Shown here in pieces: positions 19,045 to 27,892 of a stretch of 64,000 bases of DNA. The notes beneath the pieces were generated by a model. The model saw nothing but the letters and a program-made list of their open reading frames with translations, searched no databases and had not been told where the DNA came from. The stretch is from Bacillus sp. CHD6a. Lineage in GTDB: Bacteria > Bacillota > Bacilli > Bacillales > Bacillaceae_I. Numbering within the stretch: position 1 is the first letter of the stretch; each line of letters starts with the position of its first letter. The stretch lies in NCBI RefSeq assembly GCF_001293645.1, contig NZ_LBMD01000007.1, positions 95,092 through 159,091 on the forward strand, in the 5' to 3' direction. The position numbers and the translations under genes were made by a program.

Positions 19045-19524
19045 TTATATGAAAATAAAGAACACAATGATCATTATCCCCTGGATAATCCCCTTCACCA
19101 ATGCACTGCTGAAGAGACCGACGACAGACCCGAATCCGGCTTTCATGGAGGATTTTAAACCATTTCTATTAAACAGCAGTTCACCAATAACCGCTCCCAA
19201 AAAAGGCCCAAGAATAATACCAGCTATTGGGATCACAAATGGACCAACCAACAATCCAATAGTACTCCCCCAGATAGAGGCGTTGCTCCCGCCAAACTTT
19301 TTAACACCTAAAAGGTTTGCAAAATAGTCAGCGACAAATAGTAAGATGACAAATAATACGGTGATGGTCCAGAATAAAAAAGTCAGCTCTTCGAAAGAGA
19401 AAAGCACACCATAAAGAATAAATCCACCTACTAAAAAGAGCACACTTGGAATGATAGGATAGACGAGACCAACAAATGCAATGACAAATAATGCAATAAT
19501 TACGGTCCAATACACGATTTCCAC
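19045..19524 (-). CDS. yqgC: DUF456 family membrane protein (YqgC)
   Basis: This 159-residue hydrophobic protein has about four membrane segments and a glycine-rich centre (GLLVGPFVIPIAGIILGPFLGAVIGELL), typical of DUF456. The GTG start at 19522-19524 follows AAAGAGGG. A longer reading would begin inside the nptA terminator and is rejected. Length equals B. subtilis YqgC. Function is unknown. Confidence 0.88.
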   Translation of the reverse strand: MEIVYWTVIIALFVIAFVGLVYPIIPSVLFLVGGFILYGVLFSFEELTFLFWTITVLFVILLFVADYFANLLGVKKFGGSNASIWGSTIGLLVGPFVIPIAGIILGPFLGAVIGELLFNRNGLKSSMKAGFGSVVGLFSSALVKGIIQGIMIIVFFIFI

Positions 19525-19548
19525 TACAAAACCCTCTTTCATAAATTT

Positions 19549-19578
19549 TAAAAAAACCAGACCCATAAGAGTCTGGTT
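19549..19578 (-). terminator. Intrinsic terminator of nptA
   Basis: AACCAGAC and GTCTGGTT pair around an eight-base loop, followed on the minus strand by six T residues. Confidence 0.9.
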
Positions 19579-19597
19579 TATTATACGTTATTAACTA

Positions 19598-21238
19598 TTA
19601 TAAAGTTTCGTGATCTTCGCCTAGAACTGCCTCTGCGATATTTACAGCATGATCGCCAATTCGCTCAAGGTTACTGATAATGTCAACAAACACAATTCCA
19701 GCTTGACCGGAGCATAATCCCTCATTCATACGTAAGATATGTTTCTTACGAAGTGAGCGCTCCATTTTGTCAATTTGATCTTCTTTCATACGAACGTCAT
19801 TTGCAAGTGTTTTATCGTTTGTGCGAAGTGCTTCAATGGATTCTTTTACAGTAGAAACTGTTAGTGAGAACATTTCCTCTAGATCTTTCTCAGCAGCCTC
19901 TGTTAACTCCACTTTGTTTGCAATTTGATAATCCACTAACTCGACGATGTTCTCGAAGTGGTCACCGATTCTTTCGATATCTCTTACTGTATCCATTAAT
20001 ACAGAATGTTCTTCTGACTCAGTATCTGATAAAGAACTTGAAGATAATTTTACAAGATAGTCAGTAATTTTTCTATCAAGGTTATTAATCGCTTCTTCCA
20101 CTTGATAAGCTTGTTCAGAGTACTTCGTAACACCAGTCTTTAAATATTCGTGTGTAGATTCAAGTCCAACAACAGAATATTCACCCATTCGAAGCACTTC
20201 TTCCTTAGCTTGTCCTAAAGCAAGTGATGGTGATTGTTCAATAAAAATAGGATCAAGATGCTTAGGCTTATATTCTACAAAGCTGTCTTCACCTGGAATG
20301 ATTTTTGTTACAATCAGCGCAAGTAGACCGATAAACGGTAATTGGATTAAAACATTGGCAATGTTAAATGATCCATGTGCAAACGCAATCGTCATCTCCG
20401 GGTTCAGATCAAGTTTTTGTTGCAGAAATTCCACATATGCTTGGAAAGGAATCAACAATATTAAAACAATGACTGTACCCAATACATTAAATAGTACATG
20501 GGATAATGCAGCACGTCTTGCAGCAACGCTTGCACCAAGAGCAGCTAAAACAGCTGTAATCGTAGTACCAATATTGTCTCCAAAAAGTACAGGTAATGCA
20601 GCTCTAAGATCCATTGCGCCTTGTCCGTAAAGTTCTTGCAGAATCCCTACCGTAGCACTTGAACTCTGAACAATAACGGTAAAGACCGTTCCAACAACTA
20701 CCCCAAGAATTGGGTTATCACTCATGGTTACCGTTAAATCAATGAATGCCGGCAACTCTCGTAGTGGTTTAAGTCCACCACCCATGATCTTCAACCCATA
20801 AAATAATGTACCAAAACCAAAGACTATCTGACCGAAGTATTGGATTTTCTGATTTTTAAAGAAGAATAACAAGATAGCACCTACCGCGATAATTGGTAGG
20901 GCATATTCATCTATTTTAATACCGATGATGAATGCTGTTACGGTTGTCCCGACGTTTGCACCCATTATTACACCAATCGCTTGGCGAAGTGTCATGAACC
21001 CTGCACTTACAAGACCTACCGTTAGTGCTGTTGTTCCTGAACTAGATTGTATCAGAATGGTTACGATAATCCCTGCAAACACACCCATTAGGGGATTCGT
21101 AGTAAACCTATCTAATATATCTCTCAACTTATCACCAGCTGATTTCTGCAGTCCGTCACCCATGTATTTAATCCCGAAAAGGAAAATACCCAGACCACCA
21201 ATAAATTCAAAAATTAACTTCTGAACATCCAAGTCCAA
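19598..21238 (-). CDS. nptA: Na/Pi cotransporter NptA with C-terminal PhoU-like domain
   Basis: This membrane symporter of about 546 residues takes up inorganic phosphate with sodium. The N-terminal half holds two inverted Na/Pi repeats with the QSSS signatures (ILIQSSSGTTALTVGLVSAG near 65 and VIVQSSSATVGILQ near 190). The C-terminal third (from about 350) is a helical PhoU-like domain (DTVRDIERIGDHFENIVEL, NLERIGDHAVNIAE). I prefer TTG at 21236-21238, nine bases after AAGGGG; the TTG three codons upstream touches the ribosome site. A set of PhoP-like repeats lies in the upstream gap. Confidence 0.92.
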   Translation of the reverse strand: MDLDVQKLIFEFIGGLGIFLFGIKYMGDGLQKSAGDKLRDILDRFTTNPLMGVFAGIIVTILIQSSSGTTALTVGLVSAGFMTLRQAIGVIMGANVGTTVTAFIIGIKIDEYALPIIAVGAILLFFFKNQKIQYFGQIVFGFGTLFYGLKIMGGGLKPLRELPAFIDLTVTMSDNPILGVVVGTVFTVIVQSSSATVGILQELYGQGAMDLRAALPVLFGDNIGTTITAVLAALGASVAARRAALSHVLFNVLGTVIVLILLIPFQAYVEFLQQKLDLNPEMTIAFAHGSFNIANVLIQLPFIGLLALIVTKIIPGEDSFVEYKPKHLDPIFIEQSPSLALGQAKEEVLRMGEYSVVGLESTHEYLKTGVTKYSEQAYQVEEAINNLDRKITDYLVKLSSSSLSDTESEEHSVLMDTVRDIERIGDHFENIVELVDYQIANKVELTEAAEKDLEEMFSLTVSTVKESIEALRTNDKTLANDVRMKEDQIDKMERSLRKKHILRMNEGLCSGQAGIVFVDIISNLERIGDHAVNIAEAVLGEDHETL

Positions 21239-21345
21239 TACATTCAACCCCTTAATAAAAACTATCTAACATCGACAAAAATCTACAAAACCAAATACAA
21301 TTATTAACCTAATATCATTCTAATGTAAATACCCTTCACGATAAA

Positions 21346-21384
21346 TTTACATTATCTTTACAAACTGTAACTTGAAATTTACAT
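21346..21384 (+). promoter_or_regulatory. PhoP-like direct repeats in the nptA/yqgB intergenic region
   Basis: On the plus strand four hexamers with an 11-bp period appear: TTTACA (21346), TTTACA (21357), TAACTT (21368) and TTACAT (21379). The first two are good PhoP boxes; the others are partial. The gap separates divergent nptA and yqgB. Given the phosphate symporter, PhoP control is reasonable, though the repeat direction points toward yqgB. Confidence 0.5.
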
Positions 21385-21473
21385 TAGTGACTGTTATGCA
21401 ATTAATTATTGTTCACTTACTCAATTTAAGATAACATGAAATGGATATATTACTTTAAAAGGACTGATAGGAA

Positions 21474-22259
21474 TTGACTATTTTCTCTCAATTTATAAAG
21501 AGCATGTATTCCCCAAAAGCAATGGCATCCTTTCGCTTTCAAGGAATAGGTAAGACCATATTATACGTATTTTTTCTTGTTCTTATATCTTCTATTCCCA
21601 TGTTTATCACTTTTGGAACTAGTGCAGTGAAACTAGTGAATAGTACAGAAGAATTTTTGCAAGATGAATCCCCAGACTTTTATATTCAGAACGGAGAATT
21701 TTTTGCAGATATAGAAGCACCTTTCATTGTAGATGAAGAAGGTTTTGCAATTATTTTGGACCCTGAAAATGAGTTATCGTTAAATGAGATTTACTCTTAC
21801 GGTGATGTTGTAGCCATCCAGTCAAAGGAAATAATATTTAAAGGAGCAGGACAGACCGATTTTATCCCATTAAGTGATTTTCAGGGAACAAAAGTAGCAA
21901 AAGAGGACTTACTTCAATTTATGGACTCTGTGGGAAGCGCATTTCCTATCATCATTACAGTACTAATAGTAGTAGGGTATCTATTTTTTACAGCTACTAA
22001 ATTCATTCAAATCTCTATTTTAGGTATGTTTGGCTTACTACTTAAGAATATGTTAAAAAGAAATAATTTACAGTACCGACATACATGGGTCTTAGCTGCT
22101 TATGCTGTCACGCTTCCTACATTAATTTTCACGATTCTTCAGGCAAGCAGTTTAGTACTACCATATTCATCATTAATTAGCTTTGCTGTGTCTCTTTTTA
22201 TACTCTATCTTATTATTAAGGAAGTAAAAATTAAAAAGCCGACTACCACCATTAATTAA
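21474..22259 (+). CDS. yqgB: DUF1189 family membrane protein (YqgB)
   Basis: This 261-residue protein has one membrane segment near 28-48, a large acidic extracytoplasmic domain (about 50-155), and three or four membrane segments at 160-255. It matches the DUF1189 layout, and YqgB of B. subtilis lies in the same place. The TTG start follows AAAGGA; no better ATG is available before the first membrane segment. Function is unknown. It is the first plus-strand gene after the nptA divergent region and ends at a bidirectional terminator. Confidence 0.85.
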   Translation: MTIFSQFIKSMYSPKAMASFRFQGIGKTILYVFFLVLISSIPMFITFGTSAVKLVNSTEEFLQDESPDFYIQNGEFFADIEAPFIVDEEGFAIILDPENELSLNEIYSYGDVVAIQSKEIIFKGAGQTDFIPLSDFQGTKVAKEDLLQFMDSVGSAFPIIITVLIVVGYLFFTATKFIQISILGMFGLLLKNMLKRNNLQYRHTWVLAAYAVTLPTLIFTILQASSLVLPYSSLISFAVSLFILYLIIKEVKIKKPTTTIN

Positions 22260-22261
22260 TA

Positions 22262-22308
22262 AAAAAAGCACCGACAAATTTCACATAATTTGTCGGTGCT
22301 TTTTTGTT
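22262..22308. terminator. Bidirectional terminator after yqgB
   Basis: AAAAAAAGCACCGACAAATT and AATTTGTCGGTGCTTTTTT form a long perfect stem with T runs on both strands. Confidence 0.9.
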
Positions 22309-22365
22309 ATTTTTATCTTGAACAAGCATATAGTTAAATATGCTTGTCTGAGGGGGAAGTTAAAA

Positions 22366-22716
22366 ATGATCCGATTATTCGTTGCAGCTCTAATTCTCGT
22401 TACCGTCTACAGCATCTATTACGATTTATCATCAGGCACCATCCCTGAGCCTGCCGCTCCTGTTGCAGCTCCTGTTCCGGTTACTAGTCCTGATACAGAA
22501 TCAGAAAGTTCCACCCTTTCCTCAACCACTAACAACCTTTACATAGAAGTTGAAATAAAAGCTGGCGATACCGTACTCACTGTCGCGGAAAAGATTGCAA
22601 ACAAACCAATTCCAGTCTCCATCACACAACTTGTAGAAGACTTCCAAAATCTAAACGAAGGCATCACCCCAGAAAAAATCCAAATAGGCAAAACCTACAA
22701 GTTTCCTGTCTACTAA
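22366..22716 (+). CDS. yqfZ: LysM-domain protein (YqfZ-like)
   Basis: This is a 116-residue secreted or membrane-anchored protein: a hydrophobic signal anchor at 2-20, a proline, alanine and serine linker (about 27-55), and one LysM peptidoglycan-binding domain (about 60-115, IKAGDTVLTVAEKI to IQIGKTYKFPVY). The ATG at 22366 follows GAGGGGGAAG; an upstream frame start has no ribosome site. The location beside ispG matches yqfZ of B. subtilis. Confidence 0.85.
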   Translation: MIRLFVAALILVTVYSIYYDLSSGTIPEPAAPVAAPVPVTSPDTESESSTLSSTTNNLYIEVEIKAGDTVLTVAEKIANKPIPVSITQLVEDFQNLNEGITPEKIQIGKTYKFPVY

Positions 22717-22763
22717 CAGCCAGGAAACTTTTACATTATATATAAATTGAAATAGACAACCCA

Positions 22764-22838
22764 GTTGATTGAAGTGGAAGGAGCGCAGACTCCCGCGGGA
22801 GAAAACAACCGTTAGTTCCAGTCTCCTGAGAGTCAGGA
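22764..22838. repeat. Fragment of dispersed repeat (family B), inverted
   Basis: GTTGATTGAAGTGGAAGGAG, GCAGACTCCCGCGGGAG and TCTCCTGAGAG are pieces of the family B right end read in the opposite direction. The copy is shortened and has lost its other end. It lies in the 268-bp gap before ispG. Confidence 0.6.
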
Positions 22839-22984
22839 AACTTTTTCACTTGTCAGATGTGATTACGATTGTTAAAATATGTTGGGAGTTAGTGGATAAT
22901 ACTAGCTTTTTCTCTCATTACAAGCTACTCTTATGAATAAAGATGTTTTGATCTGTAGATCATTCCTAAAGGAGCGATTCACTC

Positions 22985-24091
22985 GTGAATGAAATAATAC
23001 ATCGTACAAAAACACGCCCGGTTAAAGTTGGAGACATTACAATCGGCGGCAGTAACGAACTATTTATCCAAAGTATGACAACAACTAAGACACATGACGT
23101 AGAAGCAACGGTAGCAGAAATTAAACGCTTGGAAGAAGCCGGCTGTCAGGTAGTCCGTGTAGCATGTCCGGACGAGCGCGCAGCTAATGCCATCGCTGAC
23201 ATAAAAAAACAAATTAACATCCCGCTAGTTGTAGATATTCATTTTGATTACAAACTGGCTCTTAAAGCAATTGAAGGCGGAGCAGATAAAATCCGTATCA
23301 ATCCTGGTAACATCGGCCGACGCGAAAAAGTAGAAGCCGTTGTAAAAGCGTGTAAAGAAAAAGGTATTCCAATTCGCATCGGTGTAAATGCAGGATCTTT
23401 GGAAAAACGTATTATTGAAAAATACGGGTACCCAACTGCAGATGGCATGGTGGAAAGTGCACTTCATCACATCAAAATTTTAGAAGACCTAGATTTCCAC
23501 GATATCATTGTTTCTATGAAGGCATCTGATGTAAACCTAGCTATTGAAGCATACGAAAAAGCAGCAAAAGCTTTTGACTATCCACTTCATTTAGGTATTA
23601 CAGAATCAGGAACCCTTTTTGCAGGTACAGTAAAAAGTGCTGCCGGTCTTGGAGCAATTTTAAGTAAGGGCATCGGAAACACGTTACGTATTTCCTTAAG
23701 CGCTGATCCTGTTGAAGAAGTAAAGGTTGCACGTGAACTATTGAAATCTTTTGGTTTATCATCTAATGCAGCAACACTTATTTCTTGTCCTACATGTGGA
23801 CGAATTGAAATTGATTTGATCAGTATTGCAAATGAAGTAGAGGAATACATCTCTACGATTAAGGCACCAATTAAAGTAGCTGTACTTGGTTGTGCTGTAA
23901 ATGGACCTGGGGAAGCACGCGAAGCTGATATTGGTATTGCCGGCGCACGTAACGAAGGATTACTTTTCCGCAAGGGAGAAATTGTCCGCAAAGTGCCTGA
24001 AGCTACCATGGTGGAAGAATTAAAGAAAGAAATCGATAAAATTGCAGAAGAATACTTTGCAAAACAAGAAGAAGAAAAGGCAAAAGCTTGA
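22985..24091 (+). CDS. ispG: 4-hydroxy-3-methylbut-2-enyl-diphosphate synthase (flavodoxin/ferredoxin)
   Basis: IspG (GcpE) carries out the penultimate step of the MEP isoprenoid pathway using a 4Fe-4S cluster. The 368 residues show the TIM-barrel N-half and the cluster cysteines in [14 protein letters not shown] (near 268 and 271) and [16 protein letters not shown] (near 303). The GTG start at 22985 follows AAAGGAG. The C-terminus has a lysine/glutamate tail. It pairs with ispH at 33551 in the same pathway, both on the plus strand. Confidence 0.97.
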   Translation: MNEIIHRTKTRPVKVGDITIGGSNELFIQSMTTTKTHDVEATVAEIKRLEEAGCQVVRVACPDERAANAIADIKKQINIPLVVDIHFDYKLALKAIEGGADKIRINPGNIGRREKVEAVVKACKEKGIPIRIGVNAGSLEKRIIEKYGYPTADGMVESALHHIKILEDLDFHDIIVSMKASDVNLAIEAYEKAAKAFDYPLHLGITESGTLFAGTVKSAAGLGAILSKGIGNTLRISLSADPVEEVKVARELLKSFGLSSNAATLISCPTCGRIEIDLISIANEVEEYISTIKAPIKVAVLGCAVNGPGEAREADIGIAGARNEGLLFRKGEIVRKVPEATMVEELKKEIDKIAEEYFAKQEEEKAKA

Positions 24092-24117
24092 CACCAATTG
24101 GTGCCAAGCTTTTTTTT
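24083..24117 (+). terminator. Intrinsic terminator of ispG
   Basis: AAGCTTGACACC and GGTGCCAAGCTT form an almost perfect stem around AATT, followed by T8. Confidence 0.9.
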
Positions 24118-24150
24118 TGCCGTTTAAATGGATAAACCATTTAGGTGGTG

Positions 24151-24564
24151 TTAAAACAATGGTAGAACAAAGATCCCAACGACAATGGAAACGATACCGA
24201 TTCCAATTGCCCATGCTCCTAACCCTGTTGCCCCACGCTTGCGGGCAATAAAGCCGACGATAATACCGGCAGCTCCCATAATGATTGGTAGGAAGAACAA
24301 CGACAGGATGGATAAGGCTAACCCTAAAATCCCTAGTCCTCGTCCACTCATTCCCATTACGTCACTGCGCTCTTCTTCAAAAATTGCTTCGCGTTCTCTG
24401 CTTCTGTCAGATTGTACAACAGGAGGCACTGCAGCAACCTCAGCTGCATGCTCTTCTAAAAAGTCCCGATGTCCCTTCGCTCTAGAAACATGAGGTTCTT
24501 CATAAGCCAAGTCTGAATCAAAACGGTCAAGTTTCTCTTCGTTTTTCTCAAATTCACTTGCCAT
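24151..24564 (-). CDS. yqfX: YqfX-like membrane protein
   Basis: This 137-residue protein has a charged cytoplasmic first half (SEFEKNEEKLDRFDSDLAYE) and two C-terminal membrane segments (about 80-105 and 112-136) joined by ARKRGATGLGAWA, a DUF4190-like pattern. The ATG at 24562-24564 follows GCGAGGG. A longer frame upstream has no ribosome site. Convergent with ispG. Function is unknown. Confidence 0.8.
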   Translation of the reverse strand: MASEFEKNEEKLDRFDSDLAYEEPHVSRAKGHRDFLEEHAAEVAAVPPVVQSDRSREREAIFEEERSDVMGMSGRGLGILGLALSILSLFFLPIIMGAAGIIVGFIARKRGATGLGAWAIGIGIVSIVVGIFVLPLF

Positions 24565-24747
24565 TCGTATCCCTCGCTTTCTTAAGAAGTTAGGAGCATT
24601 AATTAGTATGAGCAACTCAAGGCAAAATCATCTGTGTCAAACTTTGTTAAGTTTTGTTACCTCTCCTTCAGTAAATTGACTAAGAAATAAACAGAAAAAA
24701 GGACAAAATATGATAAAATAAGTGTAGCAATAGGACTGGAGGCAATT

Positions 24748-25329
24748 ATGAGAAAAAGATTTGGGATTGACATTGACGGGACGTTAACCTGCCCTTCGAC
24801 TTTTGTACCTTTTATCAATCAAACACTAAACAAAAATATAACTTTAGATGATATGAAACAATATGATTTGACCCCTCTTATGGGTTTAGATGAAGCAGGT
24901 TTTTGGAAATGGATGGACGAGATGGAACCAATAATTTATCAGGATGCACCACTTGCCCAAGGAGCAAAATCAGTTGTGCAACGATGGAAAGATGAATTTG
25001 AACTCTATTTTATCAGCGCCCGCAGAAACCATTTATTTGAAGTCACAGAAAACTGGTTCACTAAGCAAGCCATTGATTACGACCACTTAGAATTAATTGG
25101 TACACACAATAAAATTGCTGCAGTAAAAAAACATAACATAGAACTTTTCTTTGAAGATAAACACGATAATGCCTGTGATATAAGTGAAGAATGTGACATA
25201 CCTGTCATATTATTTGATACTCCATACAACAGGGAACCTATTCCTGCAAACGTACACAGAGTCTTCAGTTGGAAAGAGGCAGACCAAAAAGTACAATCGA
25301 TACTACAAACAATTAGCGCTTCACGATAA
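24748..25329 (+). CDS. yqfW: HAD-superfamily nucleotidase (YqfW-like)
   Basis: This is a soluble protein of 193 residues with HAD motif I FGIDIDGTLT (Asp8 nucleophile, Asp10), motif II in FISAR near 90, and motif III/IV EDKHDNACDI near 134-143. Size and motifs match the putative 5'(3')-deoxyribonucleotidase group (YqfW/YorS-like). The ATG follows CTGGAGGCAATT. It ends at a bidirectional terminator. Actual substrate is not known. Confidence 0.87.
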   Translation: MRKRFGIDIDGTLTCPSTFVPFINQTLNKNITLDDMKQYDLTPLMGLDEAGFWKWMDEMEPIIYQDAPLAQGAKSVVQRWKDEFELYFISARRNHLFEVTENWFTKQAIDYDHLELIGTHNKIAAVKKHNIELFFEDKHDNACDISEECDIPVILFDTPYNREPIPANVHRVFSWKEADQKVQSILQTISASR

Positions 25330-25335
25330 AAAATA

Positions 25336-25374
25336 AAGGAGAGTGGATTAACTTACATCCACTCCCCTTTTTAA
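25336..25374. terminator. Terminator between convergent yqfW and the small gene at 25371
   Basis: GGAGAGTGGAT and ATCCACTCCCC form a near-perfect stem around a seven- or eight-base loop, with T runs on the plus strand and T-rich sequence on the minus strand. Confidence 0.85.
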
Positions 25375-25535
25375 TTTGACCTAGACATCGCCAACAGAAG
25401 TTTGCTTTCAATTGCCTTTACAAAGTCTTCTGTACTAAGATCTGTTCTATTTGATCCCATATCACGGATCATCAACATAATGTCTACAAGATCCTCTCTT
25501 TTTAGAGAGGAAAACTGTCCGCTCTTCGCTGTCAT
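25371..25535 (-). CDS. Small hypothetical protein (54 aa)
   Basis: An ATG six bases after AAGGGTG opens 54 codons on the minus strand. The product is charged and probably helical: MTAKSGQFSSLKREDLVDIM, then LMIRDMGSNRTDLSTEDFVK, then AIESKLLLAMSRSN. No membrane segment or cysteine is present. Its stop codon touches the bidirectional terminator, which supports it as a real gene. I do not recognise a family. Confidence 0.6.
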   Translation of the reverse strand: MTAKSGQFSSLKREDLVDIMLMIRDMGSNRTDLSTEDFVKAIESKLLLAMSRSN

Positions 25536-25654
25536 CTCATACACCCTTACGCATCTTTTAGAACATGTTTCGTGTTTAACCGTCCATTTTCAGAGGGCAC
25601 ACATGTAAAATGGGAGGTAATTACTATATATGAGATAATTCTAAATCTGTTACT

Positions 25655-26065
25655 TTAGACACATTCCGGGCACTTACCATATATCTCAAACTTGTGGCCA
25701 GTGATGTCATACCCTTTCAAATTATCCTCAAGGTCCTTCATCGGACAAGTTTCAATTTCCTTTGTCTTACCGCACATCATGCATATAAAGTGATGATGGT
25801 GATGTTTGGTGGAACAGGTAAATCGAAAATGTTTCTCTCCAGAAAGCTCTGTACTCTCTAAAATTTCTAATTCCACGAAAACAGCAAGGTTACGGTAAAT
25901 CGTATCAAAGCTTAAACCAGGATAATTGTCTTTCATCGAGTCCAACACATCTTTTGCAGTCAGATACTTATCTTCTTTAGCAAACAGTTCAAGCATTTCC
26001 TCCCTTTTCCCGGTATATTTATATCCTTTTTCTTTCATTAAAGTGAGCGCCTGCGTTACATTCAT
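25655..26065 (-). CDS. zur: Zinc uptake repressor Zur (Fur family)
   Basis: Zur represses zinc uptake genes when zinc is plentiful. The 136 residues contain the Fur winged-helix domain (to about 80), a histidine run ([13 protein letters not shown]) that provides regulatory metal ligands, and two CxxC pairs (CMMC near 97, CPEC at the C-terminus) for the structural zinc. It overlaps the end of the permease gene, so it is the last gene of an ATPase-permease-zur operon. In B. subtilis zur (yqfV) has the same neighbours but without the transporter. Confidence 0.93.
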   Translation of the reverse strand: MNVTQALTLMKEKGYKYTGKREEMLELFAKEDKYLTAKDVLDSMKDNYPGLSFDTIYRNLAVFVELEILESTELSGEKHFRFTCSTKHHHHHFICMMCGKTKEIETCPMKDLEDNLKGYDITGHKFEIYGKCPECV

Positions 26066-26901
26066 TTTTTTACACCCCTTACTTTATTCCAAAGAATGGT
26101 GAATATTAAAATAAGAACCGATAAGATTACAATAGTCCCTCCAGGTGCAAGATCAAAGTAAAAAGACGATATCAATCCACCAATCACTGCAATTTCCCCG
26201 AAGATGATTGCCAATACGATCGTTTGCTTAAAGCCTCTACTCAAACGCATGCTTGCAGCAACAGGCAATGTCATAAGAGAGGAAACTAATAGGATTCCGA
26301 CAATGCGCATAGAAGCAGCAATGACGAGGGCTACCATGATGATAAAAACTAAATGAAATACACGTGCATTTACTCCTGACACCTTTGCATGCTCTTCATC
26401 AAAGGAAAGAACAAAGAACTCTTTATAAAATAAAACGATGGTGAGCAACACGCCAATCGTTACGATAAAAACTGTCCAAAAATCAGATGATGTCACAGCA
26501 CTTACACTACCGAATAGAAAATTGAATAGATCTGTATTAAAGCCATCTGCAAGGGAAATAAAGATTACTCCAAGACCAATTCCAGATGATAAAATAATTG
26601 GGATAGCAAGCTCCTGGTAATGTTTATAAACACCTCGCAGTTTTTCTATAAACAGGGCACCAGTCACAGAAAACGCCATTCCAAAATAGATTGGGCTCAC
26701 ACCGACCATTAATCCGAATCGCTTTTCCACAAGCAGGCTTGCAGCAATTCCGGCCAAGGTCACATGACTCAAGGCATCTGCAATCAATGAAAGTCTTCTT
26801 ACTACGACAAAAACACCTAAAAGCGGTGCCAAAAAGCCAATTAAGATCCCTGTATAAAATGCATTTCTTAAAAATTCAAATTGCATAAACGCTGATATCA
26901 T
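26062..26901 (-). CDS. znuB: Zinc ABC transporter permease (ZnuB/ZurM-like)
   Basis: This membrane subunit of 279 residues belongs to the ABC-3 family for zinc or manganese import and has about eight predicted segments. Typical features are [31 protein letters not shown] near 20-50 (written here only as the family's ALSHVTLAG signature) and [12 protein letters not shown] near 168-180. It starts on the last base of the ATPase gene and overlaps zur. Coupling to Zur makes zinc the likely substrate. Confidence 0.92.
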   Translation of the reverse strand: MISAFMQFEFLRNAFYTGILIGFLAPLLGVFVVVRRLSLIADALSHVTLAGIAASLLVEKRFGLMVGVSPIYFGMAFSVTGALFIEKLRGVYKHYQELAIPIILSSGIGLGVIFISLADGFNTDLFNFLFGSVSAVTSSDFWTVFIVTIGVLLTIVLFYKEFFVLSFDEEHAKVSGVNARVFHLVFIIMVALVIAASMRIVGILLVSSLMTLPVAASMRLSRGFKQTIVLAIIFGEIAVIGGLISSFYFDLAPGGTIVILSVLILIFTILWNKVRGVKK

Positions 26902-27686
26902 TACATATGCCCTCCATCATGGTGATGGTGATCATGACTTAAAACATGCACATCATGTCCGTAAAACTGTGAAAGATCATTTGTGCGCAATTTTTCAAAC
27001 TCATCTGTCACACCGTGAAAATGTAAATTTTTGTTCAAGCATGCCACATGTGTCACTTTCTCGGTAATCGTTCCCACGTCATGTGTGACCAGAATTAACG
27101 TGATGCCTAGCTTTTTGTTCAAGTGGGAGAGCATAGAGTAAAAATTTTGCACATTTTTAATATCTACTCCAACCGTTGGCTCATCTAAAATCAAAAGTTC
27201 CGGTTCACTCACTAAAGCCCTTGCGATAAATACACGCTGCTGCTGTCCTCCTGATAGATCTCCAATATTTCTGTCGGTGAAATCTTCCATCCCTACCGCT
27301 CGAATGGCTTCTAGCACTTGCTTTTTGTGTTGTTTGTTGAAGAAACGCAATAGCCCGACCTTTGAAACAAGTCCGGTTGAGACCACTTCAAAGACGGTTG
27401 CAGGAAATCCGGAATTGAAACTGTTTGCTTTTTGGGAGACAAAACCAATCTTGCTCCATTCCTTAAACTTTCGAATATCTTTACCAAACAGTTCAATGCT
27501 TCCCTTTTGAGGGCGCAAAAGTCCAAGAATACACTTTAAAAGTGTTGATTTACCTGAACCATTAGGTCCGACAAGCCCAAGAAATGCACCTTTTGGCAAG
27601 CTCAAATTTATATTTTCAATCACATTTTGTTTTTCATATTTATAGGATAGTCCCTTGATATCGAGTACTTTTTCCAATTTCATCAC
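26901..27686 (-). CDS. znuC: Zinc ABC transporter ATP-binding protein (ZnuC/ZurA-like)
   Basis: This 261-residue ATPase has Walker A GPNGSGKST near 41-49, the signature LSGGQQQR near 143-150, Walker B LLILDEPTVGVD and VTHDVGT. The C-terminus is histidine-rich (HDVHVLSHDHHHHDGGHM), suggesting zinc binding. Two tandem ATGs follow AAGGTG; the second (27681-27683) has the better spacing. It is the first gene of the operon and a Zur-box-like site lies just upstream. No substrate-binding lipoprotein gene (znuA) is adjacent. Confidence 0.92.
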   Translation of the reverse strand: MMKLEKVLDIKGLSYKYEKQNVIENINLSLPKGAFLGLVGPNGSGKSTLLKCILGLLRPQKGSIELFGKDIRKFKEWSKIGFVSQKANSFNSGFPATVFEVVSTGLVSKVGLLRFFNKQHKKQVLEAIRAVGMEDFTDRNIGDLSGGQQQRVFIARALVSEPELLILDEPTVGVDIKNVQNFYSMLSHLNKKLGITLILVTHDVGTITEKVTHVACLNKNLHFHGVTDEFEKLRTNDLSQFYGHDVHVLSHDHHHHDGGHM

Positions 27687-27693
27687 ACCTTAA

Positions 27694-27715
27694 AAGATAA
27701 GAATCATTACGATTT
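27694..27715 (-). promoter_or_regulatory. Zur-box-like site upstream of the zinc transporter operon
   Basis: On the minus strand AAATCGTAATGATT is followed by CTTATCTT. The left half is a perfect match to the Bacillus Zur box (TCGTAATNATTACGA); the right half is degenerate. It lies 8 nt upstream of the ATPase start, a typical repressor position. Confidence 0.6.
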
Positions 27716-27865
27716 TATAACAATTAATTAGTATACAACAGGTGGTGAGAAAAGTAAATATTAGCGCCTTGTTTTGATTTGGCTCAAACATTTATTTATG
27801 AAGACAACTATATGTGTTTTTTAATGCCGAGATTGTCATCATACCTACACAACAATAAAGCTCAA

Positions 27866-27892
27866 ACAAAAAAAAGCCCTATTCAGGCTTTT
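27866..27892 (-). terminator. Terminator of the orphan histidine kinase
   Basis: On the minus strand AAAGCC and GGCTTT flank a short loop and are followed by T7. The stem overlaps the last codons of the kinase gene. Confidence 0.75.
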
